The notes: generated by a model from the letters alone, not told the origin. A stretch of 64,000 nucleotides of DNA from Sepiola atlantica (GCA_963556195.1 OY744525.1:58726306-58790305); one strand, 5' to 3'. Positions 59,901 through 61,597 are shown, counted from the stretch's first letter. Numbers and translations: made by a program.

Positions 59901-61597
59901 TTGAGAAACTTCCGAGACTATATATATATATAGTCAAACCTCTACATAGAAATGTTTACAACATACGACGTGAAATTCGGTCAAATTATCAACTCTACAC
60001 CCGATGGAAAATCCAACATGCAATGTCAAAGTTTTGTGGTTAGCCCACTATGCGGCAGCACTCACGACGGGATGGAGAATTCAGTTCACAGTTCGGCTTC
60101 GGTCCCGGAACAAATTAAATTTGTATGTAGAGGTTTGACTGTATTTATATATATATATATATAAAACTAAATGTGTGTGTGTTCTTATAGAAACAAAGGT
60201 TAGAGAATCTACATAAAATCTAAAAGTGTATCCTTATGTAAAATTTACCAAGGAAGACAATGGAAGTGTTTTCGAATCTTTAAGTGCACCTCTATGAGTG
60301 CAAAACCCCCTTAAAACTTCAAATACATCCTATTTTGATGAAAAAAAAACCATATGTATAAAATTCAGGGAAAGACAATGGAAGTGGTCCTGAATCTCTA
60401 TGTTACCCCCTATGTGCTGAATATCTACGTGCCCTCACTTTTAAGTGACCCATAGTGGCAGAAACCACTTAAAACTTTAAATAAGTATATCCGATTTTAA
60501 TGAAATTTAAACCATACGTATAAGACACTAATTCAGAGAGTCTTCTAATATTTCAGCTTCTTCCAGCTATATTAGGAGGTGAAACAAGAGGATGGGGGAA
60601 GGGGGCAGTAAAAACAAAGAAAGTAATATGGTGTTATGAGTATAGTCAAAAAGTACATCGTAGTGATCCTCATTCAATCCCGAGCAACGTCGGGTCTTCC
60701 TACTAGTTTATATATAAGAGAGAGAAAGAGATTTTATTGCTCCACAAAATAATTATATGTTACAAGACGTAATTTAACGTATTCTGAACGATACAAGGGG
60801 TCTTGAAATTTCTCCATGAAGAACGATTCACCACCGCTATCTTGAAATATCGAAATTTCAATTTGTTTGTTTTCATTTAACAAATACACAACAGTTTCTT
60901 TAATAAATCTTTAAGCTCGGGTTTTATTTAATAATAATAATATTAAGAAAATACTGTATACATTTCTGTTTGGTTTGGTTTGGTTTGGTTGTTTTGTTTT
61001 ACGGCATATCAACCCTTTTCGAGTTATTTAATGCTGAATCCTGTCATTTTGGTAAAAGTTTTTATGCTTCAAGTTCTTTATATGTTCAAGAATTTATTCA
61101 TGGTGTTTTCTTTAATTGTTTTGTATAAGAAATTTTTTTTGTTTTTGGCTTTGCAGAACATGATTGAGTTTAGCAAAGGTAAAGGCAAAAAAAAACAATA
61201 ACATCAATGTTTGGTGCATTTTTGGTCAGGAAGCCAGTATATTTAGACAGCCTGATCTGGTAGCACCAGAATACATTTCGGTAAGGATATTAAAAAAATG
61301 ATAATAATATACATAAAATACTGTTTTTGTTTTGTTTTCACTGACTAATGGGGCTAAAAGTATAATTTCACCGACACACATGTATTTTGTTCTCCAAATG
61401 TATAAAAGATTGTTCTGTTTATGGGCCATCAACAATGGAGAAGGAAAAAAAAAGGTATTTTACCTCCATCTTTGTTAACGGTGTGAGAATTTCTTAGCTG
61501 AAGCAGAAAGTACAGGACGGGATCGTTTATATCTGTCCTCTGGTTGTGGATGTAGACAAATTCTTGGTTGGCCGGAACAGCAAACAAAGAATTGTTA
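16755..61597 (-). CDS. SMG8: SMG8, nonsense-mediated mRNA decay factor (13 exons, 5' part outside window)
   Basis: SMG8 binds SMG9 and the kinase SMG1 and restrains SMG1 phosphorylation of UPF1 during nonsense-mediated mRNA decay (established knowledge). Thirteen minus-strand exons, each bounded by AG and GT, join in a consistent phase into about 667 residues. They contain blocks I recognise from animal SMG8: FAVPANQEFVYI, KGFDDNVG, RCSKVLP, FAQYARGPAYDKY, CNCGRKQTEKDDPF, LSLALSLGQS across a splice junction, STTEYLPGM, GLLPKFSSWSL, LLPWDI, IGIEYECPRAHRFFCSGPDK, DMPLY and QPGPPP. The human protein is about 990 residues, so the missing N-terminal ~330 residues should lie above 64000. Introns are 1-6 kb and loaded with repeats. 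Donors are mostly gtaag-like, except gttaga (39.8 kb) and gtgcgc (25.1 kb). No stop or frameshift interrupts the joined exons, so the gene looks functional. The C-terminal end is uncertain. Confidence 0.93.
17250..17795 (+). mobile_element. DNA transposon with long inverted repeats and Tc1-like transposase C-terminus
   Basis: The left arm 17262-17390 ('ccatccatggaatcgttaat', 'gtccaccaagtttcagt' relatives) is inverted at 17655-17785. Between them the frame 17267-17650 encodes RLISRRCDPEWTSHSDFYWW and RYFKDNVYQVNPQTILKLKK, a Tc1-like transposase C-terminus. The frame starts inside the terminal repeat, so only about 60 residues are transposase-like. Same family as 10540-11050, in the opposite orientation; lies in the SMG8 intron between the 17.1 and 18.3 kb exons. 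Confidence 0.72.
17796..18341. other. SMG8 intron, unassigned
   Basis: AT-rich intron sequence with no recognised repeat or coding block. Confidence 0.4.
18342..18400 (-). CDS. SMG8: SMG8 exon, 59 bp
   Basis: Encodes DTAHKLLTCDMPLYSACPC plus two bases of an Arg codon. The DMPLY block matches human SMG8 (LNSDMPLY). Acceptor cgtccacttcAG, donor Ggtaggt. It starts in phase 0 after the 22.2 kb exon and ends in phase 2, which fits the next exon. Too short for an ORF search; found by splice phase and motif. Confidence 0.88.
18775..18960 (-). repeat. LINE 3' end fragment
   Basis: Reverse strand carries 'catctgtggaacatgttgcc' and related bases encoding the WNxLP...FKSN module, followed by the 'ttgataaatggtgactc' tail. 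Same family as 15443-15700. Confidence 0.55.
19195..19630 (+). pseudogene. RTE-like LINE C-terminal fragment
   Basis: Encodes MMMYGSETWPVRVEDM and LSSDDLRGKLNLDSRGRC, then a stop, and ends with the family tail 'acgttaaaccgaatataatg'. 5' truncated; lies in an SMG8 intron. Confidence 0.75.
19631..20295. other. SMG8 intron with a LINE tail remnant
   Basis: At 20078-20145 lies an isolated RTE-like 3' tail ('gtccaatacatgccagtg', 'aaatatgatgacga'). TA microsatellite near 19882. Otherwise unassigned. Confidence 0.5.
20300..20455. repeat. Inverted repeat
   Basis: The arm 'agctacatatgtgcatacat' at about 20308-20335 is inverted at about 20412-20440 ('atgtatgcacatatgtagcc'), with about 75 bases between. 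Looks like a foldback MITE. Confidence 0.6.
20473..20566. mobile_element. Very short hAT-like TAGTG family copy
   Basis: Contains 'gattctgatacaatta' and the right end 'attaatcatcctaacacta', matching 302-755. Only about 94 bp remains. Confidence 0.45.
20568..20621. repeat. TA microsatellite
   Basis: Uninterrupted TA run of about 50 bases directly beside the hAT-like fragment. Confidence 0.95.
21258..21717 (+). mobile_element. Non-autonomous Helitron-like element
   Basis: Starts near 'cttatataaagggcagttgt' and ends at 21685-21715 with the hairpin CCCGGGCAACACCAGG followed by 'tagctctgctagtt', the Helitron terminal pattern of stem-loop then CTAGT. Internal block 'aaactgccgcagatttggtc' is shared with the 2128 copy. 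No Rep/Helicase coding. Confidence 0.68.
21857..22020 (+). repeat. tRNA-derived SINE
   Basis: Pol III boxes are visible: A-box TGGCACAGTGGTTTAGTTGG at 21865-21884 and B-box GGTTCAAATCC at 21918-21928. The tail 'cttgtgtctaatctcctgga' then ggggggataaata resembles the tail of the U2-headed type A SINEs. Confidence 0.8.
22203..22324 (-). CDS. SMG8: SMG8 exon, IGIEYECPRAHRFF block
   Basis: Acceptor ttttcctttacAG at 22325-22326; donor AAGgtacgt. Starts in phase 1 (completing a Glu codon) and ends in phase 0. Encodes QGEVVVRVYIGIEYECPRAH followed by RFFCSGPDKIIKVSSSSSVK, one of the best conserved segments of SMG8 (human: VGFEYEDSRGRRFMCSGPDKVMK). Confidence 0.93.
22480..22870 (+). pseudogene. Long-inverted-repeat Tc1-like transposon fragment
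   Basis: Opens with the terminal repeat of the 10.5/17.3 kb family ('taataaaattcataatcctt', 'gtccaccaagtttcagttat') and continues with a frameshifted transposase C-terminus. SPDLN-like and FYLWGYLK-like codons lie at about 22675-22720. The right terminal repeat is missing. Confidence 0.65.
22880..24215. other. SMG8 intron, mostly unassigned
   Basis: A possible decayed tRNA-like B-box (GAGTTCAAATCC) lies at 22915. The rest shows no recognised repeat or coding sequence. Confidence 0.4.
24220..24440 (+). repeat. LINE 3' end fragment
   Basis: Contains 'gcttcccagcttactataac', FKSNINKFFSSRP-like codons and the tail 'gggccttgataagcagtgag'. Same family as 15443-15700. Confidence 0.6.
24470..24575 (+). 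mobile_element. Solo terminal repeat of the long-inverted-repeat transposon
   Basis: 'gccatccatggaatcgttaa' and the following ~90 bases match the left arm at 17268. No transposase or right arm follows. Confidence 0.65.
25099..25281 (-). CDS. SMG8: SMG8 exon, LLPWDI block
   Basis: Acceptor tttttttttAG at 25282-25283; phase 1 start. Encodes GLELPGFFHGSNFLLPWDIT, corresponding to human GLDQQGFIPGTNYLMPWDIV, then a Lys-rich linker (ANKKSKQKRLTKNQ). The donor gtgcgc after DVR is unusual but gives the right phase into the 22.3 kb exon. The linker region is poorly conserved in the family. Confidence 0.88.
25316..25355. repeat. CA microsatellite
   Basis: An (AC)n run of about 20 bases next to the SMG8 exon. 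Confidence 0.8.
25356..25680 (+). repeat. Interspersed repeat, family shared with 54440-54740
   Basis: Blocks such as 'gggtttgtcaggacaacctg', 'gaagtacaaataagatcccc' and 'aagtaatggtgcaccttctc' recur inverted at 54440-54740. In both places a U2-headed type B SINE lies a few hundred bases away. No coding sequence or promoter boxes recognised. Confidence 0.7.
25795..25915 (-). repeat. SINE-like repeat with U2-derived head, type B
   Basis: On the minus strand: 'ctcggccttttggttaggag', then 'aaatgtagtatctgttttga', matching the U2 5' end. A short body follows ('gtcctcagtatagaaggatt' and 'taggcaattttttggtctca'). Related to 26577-26702 and 54088-54180. The body differs from type A. Confidence 0.75.
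26408..26462. repeat. TA microsatellite
   Basis: About 55 bases of TA. Confidence 0.95.
26577..26702 (-). repeat. SINE-like repeat with U2-derived head, type B
   Basis: Minus strand: 'aaaatgtagtatctgttctg' (U2 core), then 'atactacaccgcatcttatt', 'gtcctcagtcagtgaaggag' and 'ttaggcaattttttggcctc', ending in 'cccctttttggggaattgg'. The U2 5'-most 20 bases are missing. Confidence 0.7.
26745..26990. repeat. Imperfect tandem duplication, unit ~120 bp
   Basis: 'aatatttatttgataacatt' (26748) through 'ataggacgcagcaacgtat' recurs as 'aatatttatttgataacagt' (26871) through 'ataggacccagcaccgtat'. Confidence 0.75.
27099..27787 (+). pseudogene. R4/Dong-like LINE 3' end with restriction-like endonuclease
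   Basis: A CCHC knuckle, CRFCHTEVKRVSHLTSSC (27111-27164), is followed by an open frame to 27686. This has HNEVCKYLHWTICKKLNI, then the PD-(D/E)xK-type core KPDIIIWDKREKVATLVEVS, then REKITKYQGL and RIFIIPVIIGATG-like sequence. This order (CCHC, then restriction-like endonuclease at the C-terminus of the polyprotein) marks R2/R4/Dong-type non-LTR elements. The RT part is missing, with a stop just upstream. A 3' UTR and an A-rich tail (27762-27787) follow. The endonuclease segment of about 180 residues is intact, suggesting fairly recent insertion into the SMG8 intron. Confidence 0.75.
27960..28109 (-). CDS. SMG8: SMG8 exon, STTEYLPGM block
   Basis: Acceptor ctgtttccacAG; phase 1 start and end; donor AGgtaagt. 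Encodes VERVFDRQHSTTEYLPGM, then GLLPKFSSWSLCMIGKTSSY, matching human SMG8 VDRQASTVEYLPGM and GLLPKFSSWSLVKLG. These are the clearest identifiers of the family. Confidence 0.95.
28645..28860 (-). repeat. Interspersed repeat, partner of 63275-63500
   Basis: Read on the minus strand: 'gatcatggtctaacttagaa', 'tatctaggtgtcagaggtca' and 'tcatcgtagagattctgtac', 'catatgacctttatcttg'-like ends. These correspond block for block to 63275-63500 on the plus strand. No coding capacity; class unknown. Confidence 0.65.
28861..29275 (+). pseudogene. RTE-like LINE C-terminal fragment with local triplication
   Basis: Contains the family blocks 'gatgacttcagagaaagatt' and 'gaagcttcgatggtatagcc' and the tail 'ctaaactaaatatgacgatt' with a GAT run. 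A 34-bp segment ('gacctcgacaggttagttaa') is present three times in tandem at 29094-29192. Confidence 0.7.
29510..29645 (-). pseudogene. LINE RT C-terminal fragment
   Basis: Minus-strand codons for NTNDELNARIIIAFGSLGQE resemble the D-E-I-x-x-R-I-x-x-A-x-x-A-F-G-x-L block that follows the LINE RT domain. Short and degenerate. Confidence 0.4.
29760..30100. other. SMG8 intron, unassigned
   Basis: AT-rich, no recognised repeat. Confidence 0.4.
30105..30535. repeat. Imperfect direct duplication, period ~285 bp
   Basis: 'ttatgcattaaaattataat' with flanking 'agtaaataaat', 'ttaccctatccgga' and similar blocks occurs near 30172-30245 and again near 30438-30508. Confidence 0.65.
30890..31710. repeat. 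Imperfect direct duplication, period ~272 bp
   Basis: 'acgcacaggatttat' at 31252 recurs at 31526; 'taaaacgctagaatggcc' at 31296 recurs at 31567; a following 'gtttttttctttctgctaag' block recurs near 31640. The upstream part (30885-31150) has a looser third copy with 'taagtccgagt' motifs. Confidence 0.7.
31711..32395. other. SMG8 intron, unassigned
   Basis: No recognised coding or repeat sequence; AT-rich. Confidence 0.4.
32400..33095 (+). pseudogene. LINE ORF2 C-terminus with zinc-finger remnant
   Basis: Starts with a cysteine-rich remnant, VNSTEYIECKKC (about 32445-32485), resembling the zinc finger that some LINEs carry after the RT. Then come FCYFGKMVNADGDYKRTIPA, AVILHGSETWAPKTYDLQWL and DRAMIRRMCGCKLEEEIPS (frame 32641-32982), the post-RT blocks. 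A stop at 32980 precedes FGLVQRATSCINCI. Inverted 3' relative at 57235-57465. Distinct from the SSDDL-type LINE family elsewhere in the window. Confidence 0.75.
33163..33345 (-). pseudogene. Possible mariner-superfamily transposase fragment
   Basis: Encodes LIPEGDIIPLYFSPEGLKLN and SDGYIHVL, resembling the G-x-I-x-P-x-x-F-x-x-G-L-x-x-N-x-x-x-Y-I-x-x-L stretch between the first and second catalytic Asp of many Tc1/mariner transposases. It ends against the mariner derivative at 33378. I considered and rejected it as an SMG8 exon because flanking exons already join in phase. Confidence 0.4.
33378..33935. mobile_element. Rearranged mariner derivative with inverted 3' ends
   Basis: Both ends carry the terminal repeat of the mariner at 49170-50432 ('cctgtctaaaaggtatttga' and 'tttttgacaggcctcgtata'). 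The left half is the inverted 3' end of the element, followed by inverted N-terminal transposase sequence. The right half is the 3' end in direct orientation from about 33735. The C-terminal block around FRQW and KCVQAQ is thus present twice, head to head. Confidence 0.75.
34095..34200. repeat. Short tandem repeat, ~30-bp unit
   Basis: Four imperfect copies of a unit like 'cctagaattcacccaaaaa', with 'tctat' spacers, ending 70 bases from an SMG8 exon. Confidence 0.65.
34270..34374 (-). CDS. SMG8: SMG8 exon, 105 bp
   Basis: Acceptor cttcaaacAG; donor CAGgtaagt; phase 1 at both ends. Encodes QSGGSDLFNSTTLNHDSLAE, then a Gln-rich end. Joined to the preceding exon it makes SLALSLGQS, a block seen unchanged in human SMG8 (SLALSLGQS), which confirms the junction. 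The rest is a poorly conserved linker. Confidence 0.9.
34485..35290. repeat. Purine-rich tract filling most of an SMG8 intron
   Basis: Almost purely A and G on the plus strand, so pyrimidine-rich in the SMG8 transcript. Includes six tandem copies of a 15-bp unit (gagagacgaaaaaaa) at about 34812-34912. Large Phe/Ser/Leu frames on the minus strand (34680-35292) are composition artefacts. Confidence 0.9.
35370..35574 (-). CDS. SMG8: SMG8 exon, AANFEFYDSLEKVCC block
   Basis: Acceptor cttgctaattgcAG; phase 0 start; donor TTAGgtaaga, phase 1 end. Encodes AANFEFYDSLEKVCCSSLQH and IPVFKPDTDCF, matching human AANYDFYQLLEEKCCGKLDH and FPVFEPST, then a variable linker and ANLSLALSL. Length and order fit the family. 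Confidence 0.95.
35585..36280. other. SMG8 intron, AT-rich, unassigned
   Basis: No recognised repeat; a short G run near 35702. Confidence 0.4.
36281..36722 (+). repeat. Composite repeat containing a tRNA-derived SINE
   Basis: A tRNA-like head at 36437-36510 has an A-box relative (TGGTCCGGAGGTAAAACTCC) and a B-box relative (AGGTTTAATCC). It is flanked on both sides by direct copies of 'gcgactaaaaatgcaatctt' and 'tcacttaggaagtga'. The whole arrangement recurs inverted at 48745-49130. Confidence 0.7.
36733..37072. mobile_element. Foldback element (MITE), arms ~140 bp
   Basis: 'gggaaatgaaaaaggaaaaa' at 36735 is inverted at about 37040-37060, and arms containing 'caacgtttcgtctttatttg' and 'catcgaaatattgggttgac' pair around a centre near 36900. 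Flanked by TA runs. The arms are well conserved, so the insertion seems recent. Confidence 0.8.
37462..38035 (-). pseudogene. RTE-like LINE fragments, head-to-head
   Basis: From 37925 down to 37465 the minus strand encodes the LINE C-terminus: the SETWPVRVEDMRCMERND-like block is near 37870-37830, then ESSWVSRCRTFEVAG-like sequence, ending in the 'attaaaccgaatatgatgat' tail. From 37918 to 38030 the same family reads on the plus strand (YGSETWPVS near 38000). The two pieces meet at a short palindrome near 37918. Confidence 0.75.
38040..38875. other. SMG8 intron, unassigned
   Basis: No recognised repeat or coding block. Confidence 0.4.
38880..39510 (+). pseudogene. LINE RT C-terminal region and 3' end
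   Basis: Broken frames encode ARKLLIPASILYLYKATIRP and CMKYCCHIWAGAP (38925-39030), followed by degenerate FRTSxLWNSLP and NFKCNVNKHL-like blocks (39300-39410). This is the end of a Jockey/CR1-type LINE ORF2, probably the same group as 2960-4465. Many stops. Confidence 0.75.
39782..39922 (-). CDS. SMG8: SMG8 exon, CNCGRKQ block
   Basis: Acceptor ttcgctcacAG; phase 0 at both ends; donor GAGgttaga, slightly unusual. Encodes LHRLPDSPETEENRHLPVMP and ACNCGRKQTEKDDPFSHE, matching human SMG8 CNCGRKQAPRDDPFD. The Cys-x-Cys motif is intact. Confidence 0.95.
40265..41272. repeat. Minisatellite, ~45 units of 21-27 bp
   Basis: Tandem units of gacaaaagaaagagagagga followed by ggag, varying by one gag triplet (21, 24 or 27 bases). 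The array is about 1 kb of pure purines on the plus strand. Three overlapping minus-strand open frames across it are artefacts of the period. It lies about 0.35 kb upstream of the acceptor at 39923 in transcript direction. Confidence 0.95.
41330..41665 (-). repeat. SINE with U2 snRNA-derived head, type A
   Basis: Minus strand: 'cttcttggccttttggctaa', 'gatcaaagtgtaatatctgt', then the full type A body, ending with 'ggccttgtgcctaactcctg' and gagaggagtaaat. The GTAGTA core has mutated to GTAATA. Same sense as SMG8; lies next to the minisatellite. Confidence 0.88.
41666..42580. other. SMG8 intron, unassigned
   Basis: Purine-rich at first (41660-41870). Motif 'attgacccaacgaatcac' at 42448. No recognised element. 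Confidence 0.4.
42585..42796. mobile_element. Near-perfect palindrome (foldback MITE), arms ~105 bp
   Basis: Centre at the AAGCTT around 42690. 'aacaagtataaaaacgagag' (about 42637) pairs with 'ctctcgtttttatacttgtt' (about 42728), and 'cgaggaatacgga' pairs with 'ctgtattcctcg' near the ends. Almost no loop. Confidence 0.85.
43028..43200 (+). pseudogene. Ty3/Gypsy integrase zinc-finger fragment
   Basis: Encodes HSGITRMKSLIRSYVYWPGM followed by an EIDDLVKHYRCC end, the H-H-C-C integrase zinc-binding motif of Gypsy LTR retrotransposons. The second half of the Cys pair is altered (RCCTMAAK). No integrase core, LTRs or neighbouring pol domains are visible. Confidence 0.7.
43201..43833. other. SMG8 intron, unassigned
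   Basis: The part to 43560 is less AT-rich than its surroundings and may be further retroelement, but I recognise no motif. Confidence 0.35.
43834..43989 (-). CDS. SMG8: SMG8 exon, FAQYARGPAYDKY block
   Basis: Acceptor ctttgtatcAG; phase 0 at both ends; donor CCGgtaagt. Encodes KRVFAQYARGPAYDKYLRQL and QLCEEVSLTGQHCVNP, matching human RVYSQHARGPAFHKYAMQLH and QLCEERSLTDQHCVH. All 52 codons align without gaps. Confidence 0.96.
44412..44442. repeat. TA microsatellite
   Basis: TA run in the SMG8 intron; another lies at 44918-44946 just after the element at 44512. Confidence 0.9.
44512..44899 (-). mobile_element. Internally deleted Tc1/mariner-superfamily element
   Basis: Terminal inverted repeats of about 50 bp begin ACAGGGTGGCCCAGAAGTC and end with its inverse. 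The minus strand between them carries a broken transposase C-terminus (blocks resembling TSEELKDII and a final C-I-D-x-x-G-x-x-x-x tail). The rest of the gene is deleted. Confidence 0.72.
45010..45305. repeat. Inverted repeat, arms ~60 bp with a third partial arm
   Basis: 'gacgttagaattcaaaatat' at 45133 is inverted at about 45283-45302, with the matching 'gaagtggaatgactg' / 'cattccacttc' inside. A degraded copy of the same arm lies before it (45050-45110). Confidence 0.7.
45918..46005 (-). CDS. SMG8: SMG8 exon, 88 bp
   Basis: Acceptor gtttaatttcAG; donor AAGgtaaga. The first base completes Asn, so the junction reads FSENRCSKVLPGAENAYQDG, matching human FSENRCQKALPMAHSAYQSN. Continues LPTHYTFSYHVSK (human LPHNYTMTVHKNQ). 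Confidence 0.95.
46155..46735 (+). pseudogene. RTE-like LINE C-terminal fragment
   Basis: Blocks in order: 'gagcacagggtggagcaggt', 'gccattactaaccagcagag', the YGSETEPVRVEDMHC region (46300-46360), LSSDDLGRRLNLDN (46400-46445), and the tail 'gttaaactgaatatgatgat' with GAT repeats. Frameshifts occur near 46360 and 46470. Confidence 0.78.
46870..47089 (+). repeat. LINE 3' end, cut by a Merlin insertion
   Basis: Encodes FFPRTADLWNSLPADCFPPT-like and SRLRSINISCL / FKTKVNKHLLSL codons, a Jockey/CR1-type LINE C-terminus. It stops at the Merlin terminus at 47090. Confidence 0.65.
47090..47606 (-). mobile_element. Merlin-type DNA transposon remnant
   Basis: Ends are GGTACTACTCCAG and its inverse CTGGAGTAGTACC, within terminal inverted repeats of about 120 bp ('gcgcctaatttccgtgactg' and inverse). 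Between them the minus strand encodes AETLTLPIIKQYVVPETTVV, SDCWRAYNRLGEEGYRHLTV and NHSENF. This is the central DDE block of ISXO2/IS1595-like transposases, which in animals define the Merlin superfamily; the Asp of SDCW is the second acidic catalytic residue. The N- and C-terminal parts of the enzyme are deleted. Confidence 0.8.
47740..47793. repeat. Perfect 20-bp hairpin
   Basis: caggatgaatgctgtaccag (47740-47759) is exactly inverted at 47774-47793, with a 14-base loop. Confidence 0.9.
47905..48035 (-). repeat. 5S rRNA-derived SINE or 5S pseudogene
   Basis: Minus strand reads 'gatcaccaaagttaagcgat', then 'gttgagcctggtcagtacc' and 'agatgggtgaccacttg', which match the conserved 3' half and internal promoter C-box region of 5S rRNA. 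The upstream 'catacgacataatcacgttg' matches the 5S 5' region. The sequence departs from 5S afterwards ('ttacgagtgtgacactttcc'), as in 5S-headed (SINE3-type) elements. Confidence 0.75.
48100..48740. other. SMG8 intron, unassigned
   Basis: No recognised coding or repeat sequence. Confidence 0.4.
48745..49130 (-). repeat. Composite repeat with tRNA-derived SINE, inverted
   Basis: Inverted counterpart of 36281-36722: 'gtaatccatggacacgtgtt', 'tttacctccggactatgatg' (A-box region) and 'tcacttcctaagtgata'. The order of modules is the same. Confidence 0.7.
49170..50432 (+). mobile_element. Near-full-length mariner transposon, broken transposase
   Basis: Terminal repeats: 'aggcctgtctaaaaaagtat' at the left and 'accttttagacaggcctcgt' at the right. 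The transposase begins at MTERVEQRYCIKFCQKLGDS (49298). It shows the N-terminal helix-turn-helix region with VKEWFNQFKNG, then VITGDESWVYGYD (first Asp), LHHDNSST (second) and PDIAPCDFWLF (third, DD34D spacing). It is disabled by stops after SGRP (49493), after SETKRQ (49814) and near 49860, and by a frameshift near 50183. Its C-terminal blocks continue to 50355. Non-functional but recent enough to align throughout. Confidence 0.88.
50745..50844. repeat. Inverted repeat, arms 36 bp
   Basis: The arm with 'atggcaagtaagctacgcag' (50745-50780) pairs with 50809-50844, with a 28-base loop. The loop (tcattcccagaggaaac) resembles a motif near 15148. Confidence 0.75.
51150..51485 (+). repeat. LINE 3' end fragment
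   Basis: 'ctatggaacacattacctcg' and codons for DYNLVIFKSKVNKFS, then the 3' UTR 'gagtggctcttggccctgat' and a poly(A) tail at 51487. Same family as 15443-15700. Confidence 0.68.
51697..51830 (-). CDS. SMG8: SMG8 exon, LDVDIRFSE block
   Basis: Acceptor cattttttccgcAG; phase 0 start; donor GAAgtaagt, phase 2. Encodes FTWFSLSAKLYQFFFHDLDM and MRFKLDVDIRFSE, matching human ISAASKLYEV and FLDIDTKFSE. Starts with an in-frame Met (51830), which is internal and not the start of the protein. Confidence 0.93.
51840..52945. other. SMG8 intron, unassigned, with homopolymer runs
   Basis: A G run of about 22 at 52460-52481 and T runs near 52345. The open frame 52540-52794 is unsupported, although PSVEQGGSFRVPKLTDLFLF may be a degraded LINE end. 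Confidence 0.4.
52950..53292 (+). repeat. LINE 3' end fragment
   Basis: Encodes FFPRTSHLWNKIPRVCFPTN and VVFKSNVNKYLSSRP, then the 3' UTR 'ttgagtgaccctcaggactt' and 'gataagcggtgacccat', ending in an A run and TA repeat. Best preserved copy of this family in the window. Confidence 0.75.
53450..54010. repeat. Inverted repeat element, arms ~110 bp, plus third partial arm
   Basis: 'tgtaacctccgaccttcttt' (53545) and 'ttattctcacaacgtt' are inverted at about 53850-53910. A further copy in the first orientation ('gtaatcttcgaccttcttca') follows at 53970. Confidence 0.75.
54088..54180 (+). repeat. SINE-like repeat with U2-derived head, type B (truncated)
   Basis: 'atcaaagtgtagtatctctt' followed by 'aaaaggagaaatccttctcc' and 'ggggatgccccttttcctgc'. 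The U2 5'-most segment is replaced by a poly(A) run. Confidence 0.6.
54440..54740 (-). repeat. Interspersed repeat, family shared with 25356-25680
   Basis: 'ggtgcaccattccttgtata' and 'tcaggttgtcctgacaaacc' are the inverted equivalents of the 25.4 kb copy. Confidence 0.7.
54985..55705 (-). pseudogene. RTE-like LINE C-terminal region (longest copy)
   Basis: Read on the minus strand from about 55700: VEKVYLDGEAIEVAEQFCYL-like codons (55660-55600), the 'tggagcacagggttgatgag' block, 'ggaagtgaaacttggccagt' (55400) and the tail ending 'gttaaactgaatatgacgat' with GAT repeats at 54985-55020. Frameshifted in several places. It extends further upstream in the protein than the other copies. Confidence 0.78.
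55935..56246 (+). mobile_element. Helitron-like element
   Basis: Starts 'ctcctatataaagaagagtt' with a TGTGTG tract and ends at 56218-56246 with CCCGGGCAACACCAAG, 'taacccctgctaat'. The next copy begins immediately. Confidence 0.6.
56247..56632 (+). mobile_element. Helitron-like element, tandem with the previous one
   Basis: Starts 'ctattatataaaggagagtt' at 56250 and ends near 56600-56630 with CCCCGGGTAACGCTAGG, 'tagccttgatagtt'. Head-to-tail with the copy at 55935, a known habit of Helitrons. Confidence 0.62.
56642..57062. mobile_element. hAT MITE with perfect 8-bp target duplication
   Basis: Left end CAGGGGCGGACAACCTCTGG, right end inverse GGTTGCCCGCCCCTG. The flanks are cattaaac at 56634-56641 and again at 57063-57070. 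CAGGGG ends and 8-bp duplication are the hAT pattern. Only about 420 bp and non-coding; subterminal 'ccggcccgc' motifs recur at both ends. Confidence 0.92.
57235..57465 (-). pseudogene. LINE 3' fragment (family of 32400-33095)
   Basis: Minus strand encodes FGHVQCAISCINSITRLDI-like codons and DGGRLKKMQLECVRSDMTVC, corresponding to the end of the 32.4-33.1 kb LINE. Confidence 0.65.
57536..57756 (-). CDS. SMG8: SMG8 exon, KGFDDNVG block
   Basis: Acceptor ctcgttatttgcAG; phase 1 start (completing Glu); donor GAGgtaaga, phase 0 end. Encodes a Ser/Asn/Thr-rich linker, then CSFHDFLWPHIQLAFTKGFD and DNVGKRQIPALFE, matching human LREFLWQHVELVLSKKGFDD and SVGRNPQPSHFE. In the transcript a run of 25 U starts about 12 bases after this donor. 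Confidence 0.94.
57855..58097. mobile_element. piggyBac-like MITE (inverted copy of 11297-11542)
   Basis: TTAA at 57855-57858 and 58094-58097, ends ctcttaaatg and catttaaggg. The interior matches the 11.3 kb copy on the opposite strand throughout ('tgcaacgagcctgttggcaa'). Confidence 0.72.
58170..58556. mobile_element. Tc1/mariner-type MITE
   Basis: Terminal inverted repeats of about 35 bp: TACAGGGTGGGCAAAAATAA and the inverse TTATTTTGGCCCACCCTGTA, flanked by TA. No coding capacity. Confidence 0.8.
58856..58914. mobile_element. piggyBac-like MITE fragment
   Basis: 'tttacgatgataaatttttt' through 'agcatttaaggattaa' matches the right end of 57855-58097. Confidence 0.6.
58940..59075 (-). repeat. 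SINE-like repeat with U2-derived head, type C
   Basis: Minus strand: 'gggatcaacgtgtagtatct' and gttctggcc, the U2 core, followed by a body unlike types A and B ('ctgtcagaggagcggaggtc', 'cttcttgactgggattat'). Confidence 0.6.
59076..59930. other. SMG8 intron, unassigned
   Basis: AT-rich with a T run near 59558. No recognised element. Confidence 0.4.
59931..60143. mobile_element. pogo/Tc1-like MITE
   Basis: Ends TAGTCAAACCTCTACATA (59931) and its inverse TATGTAGAGGTTTGACTGTA (60124-60143), bounded by TA. Length about 212 bp; the open frame inside is not a transposase. Confidence 0.72.
60160..60710 (+). mobile_element. Non-autonomous Helitron
   Basis: Starts 'tataaaactaaatgtgtgtg' and ends with the stem-loop CCCGAGCAACGTCGGG followed by 'tcttcctactagt' at 60689-60709, a clear Helitron 3' end (hairpin, then CTAGT). 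Internal blocks such as 'gacaatggaagtg' are repeated. An inverted 3' relative lies at 12675-12795. Confidence 0.72.
60711..61463. other. SMG8 intron, unassigned
   Basis: Short TGGTTTGGTT run at 60970. The open frame 60980-61201 is hydrophobic by T-richness and is not supported. Confidence 0.4.
61464..61597 (-). CDS. SMG8: SMG8 exon (first one inside the window)
   Basis: Acceptor tttttcttcacAG; the first base completes a codon begun upstream (phase 2); donor GGAGgtaaaa, phase 1. Encodes NNSLFAVPANQEFVYIHNQR and DPVLYFLLQLRNSHTVNKDG, matching human NCLFTVPANQAFVYIVPGSQ and DPVGMLLDQLRSHCTVKD, about one third into the protein. The upstream exons for the N-terminal domain are not in the window. 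Confidence 0.94.
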
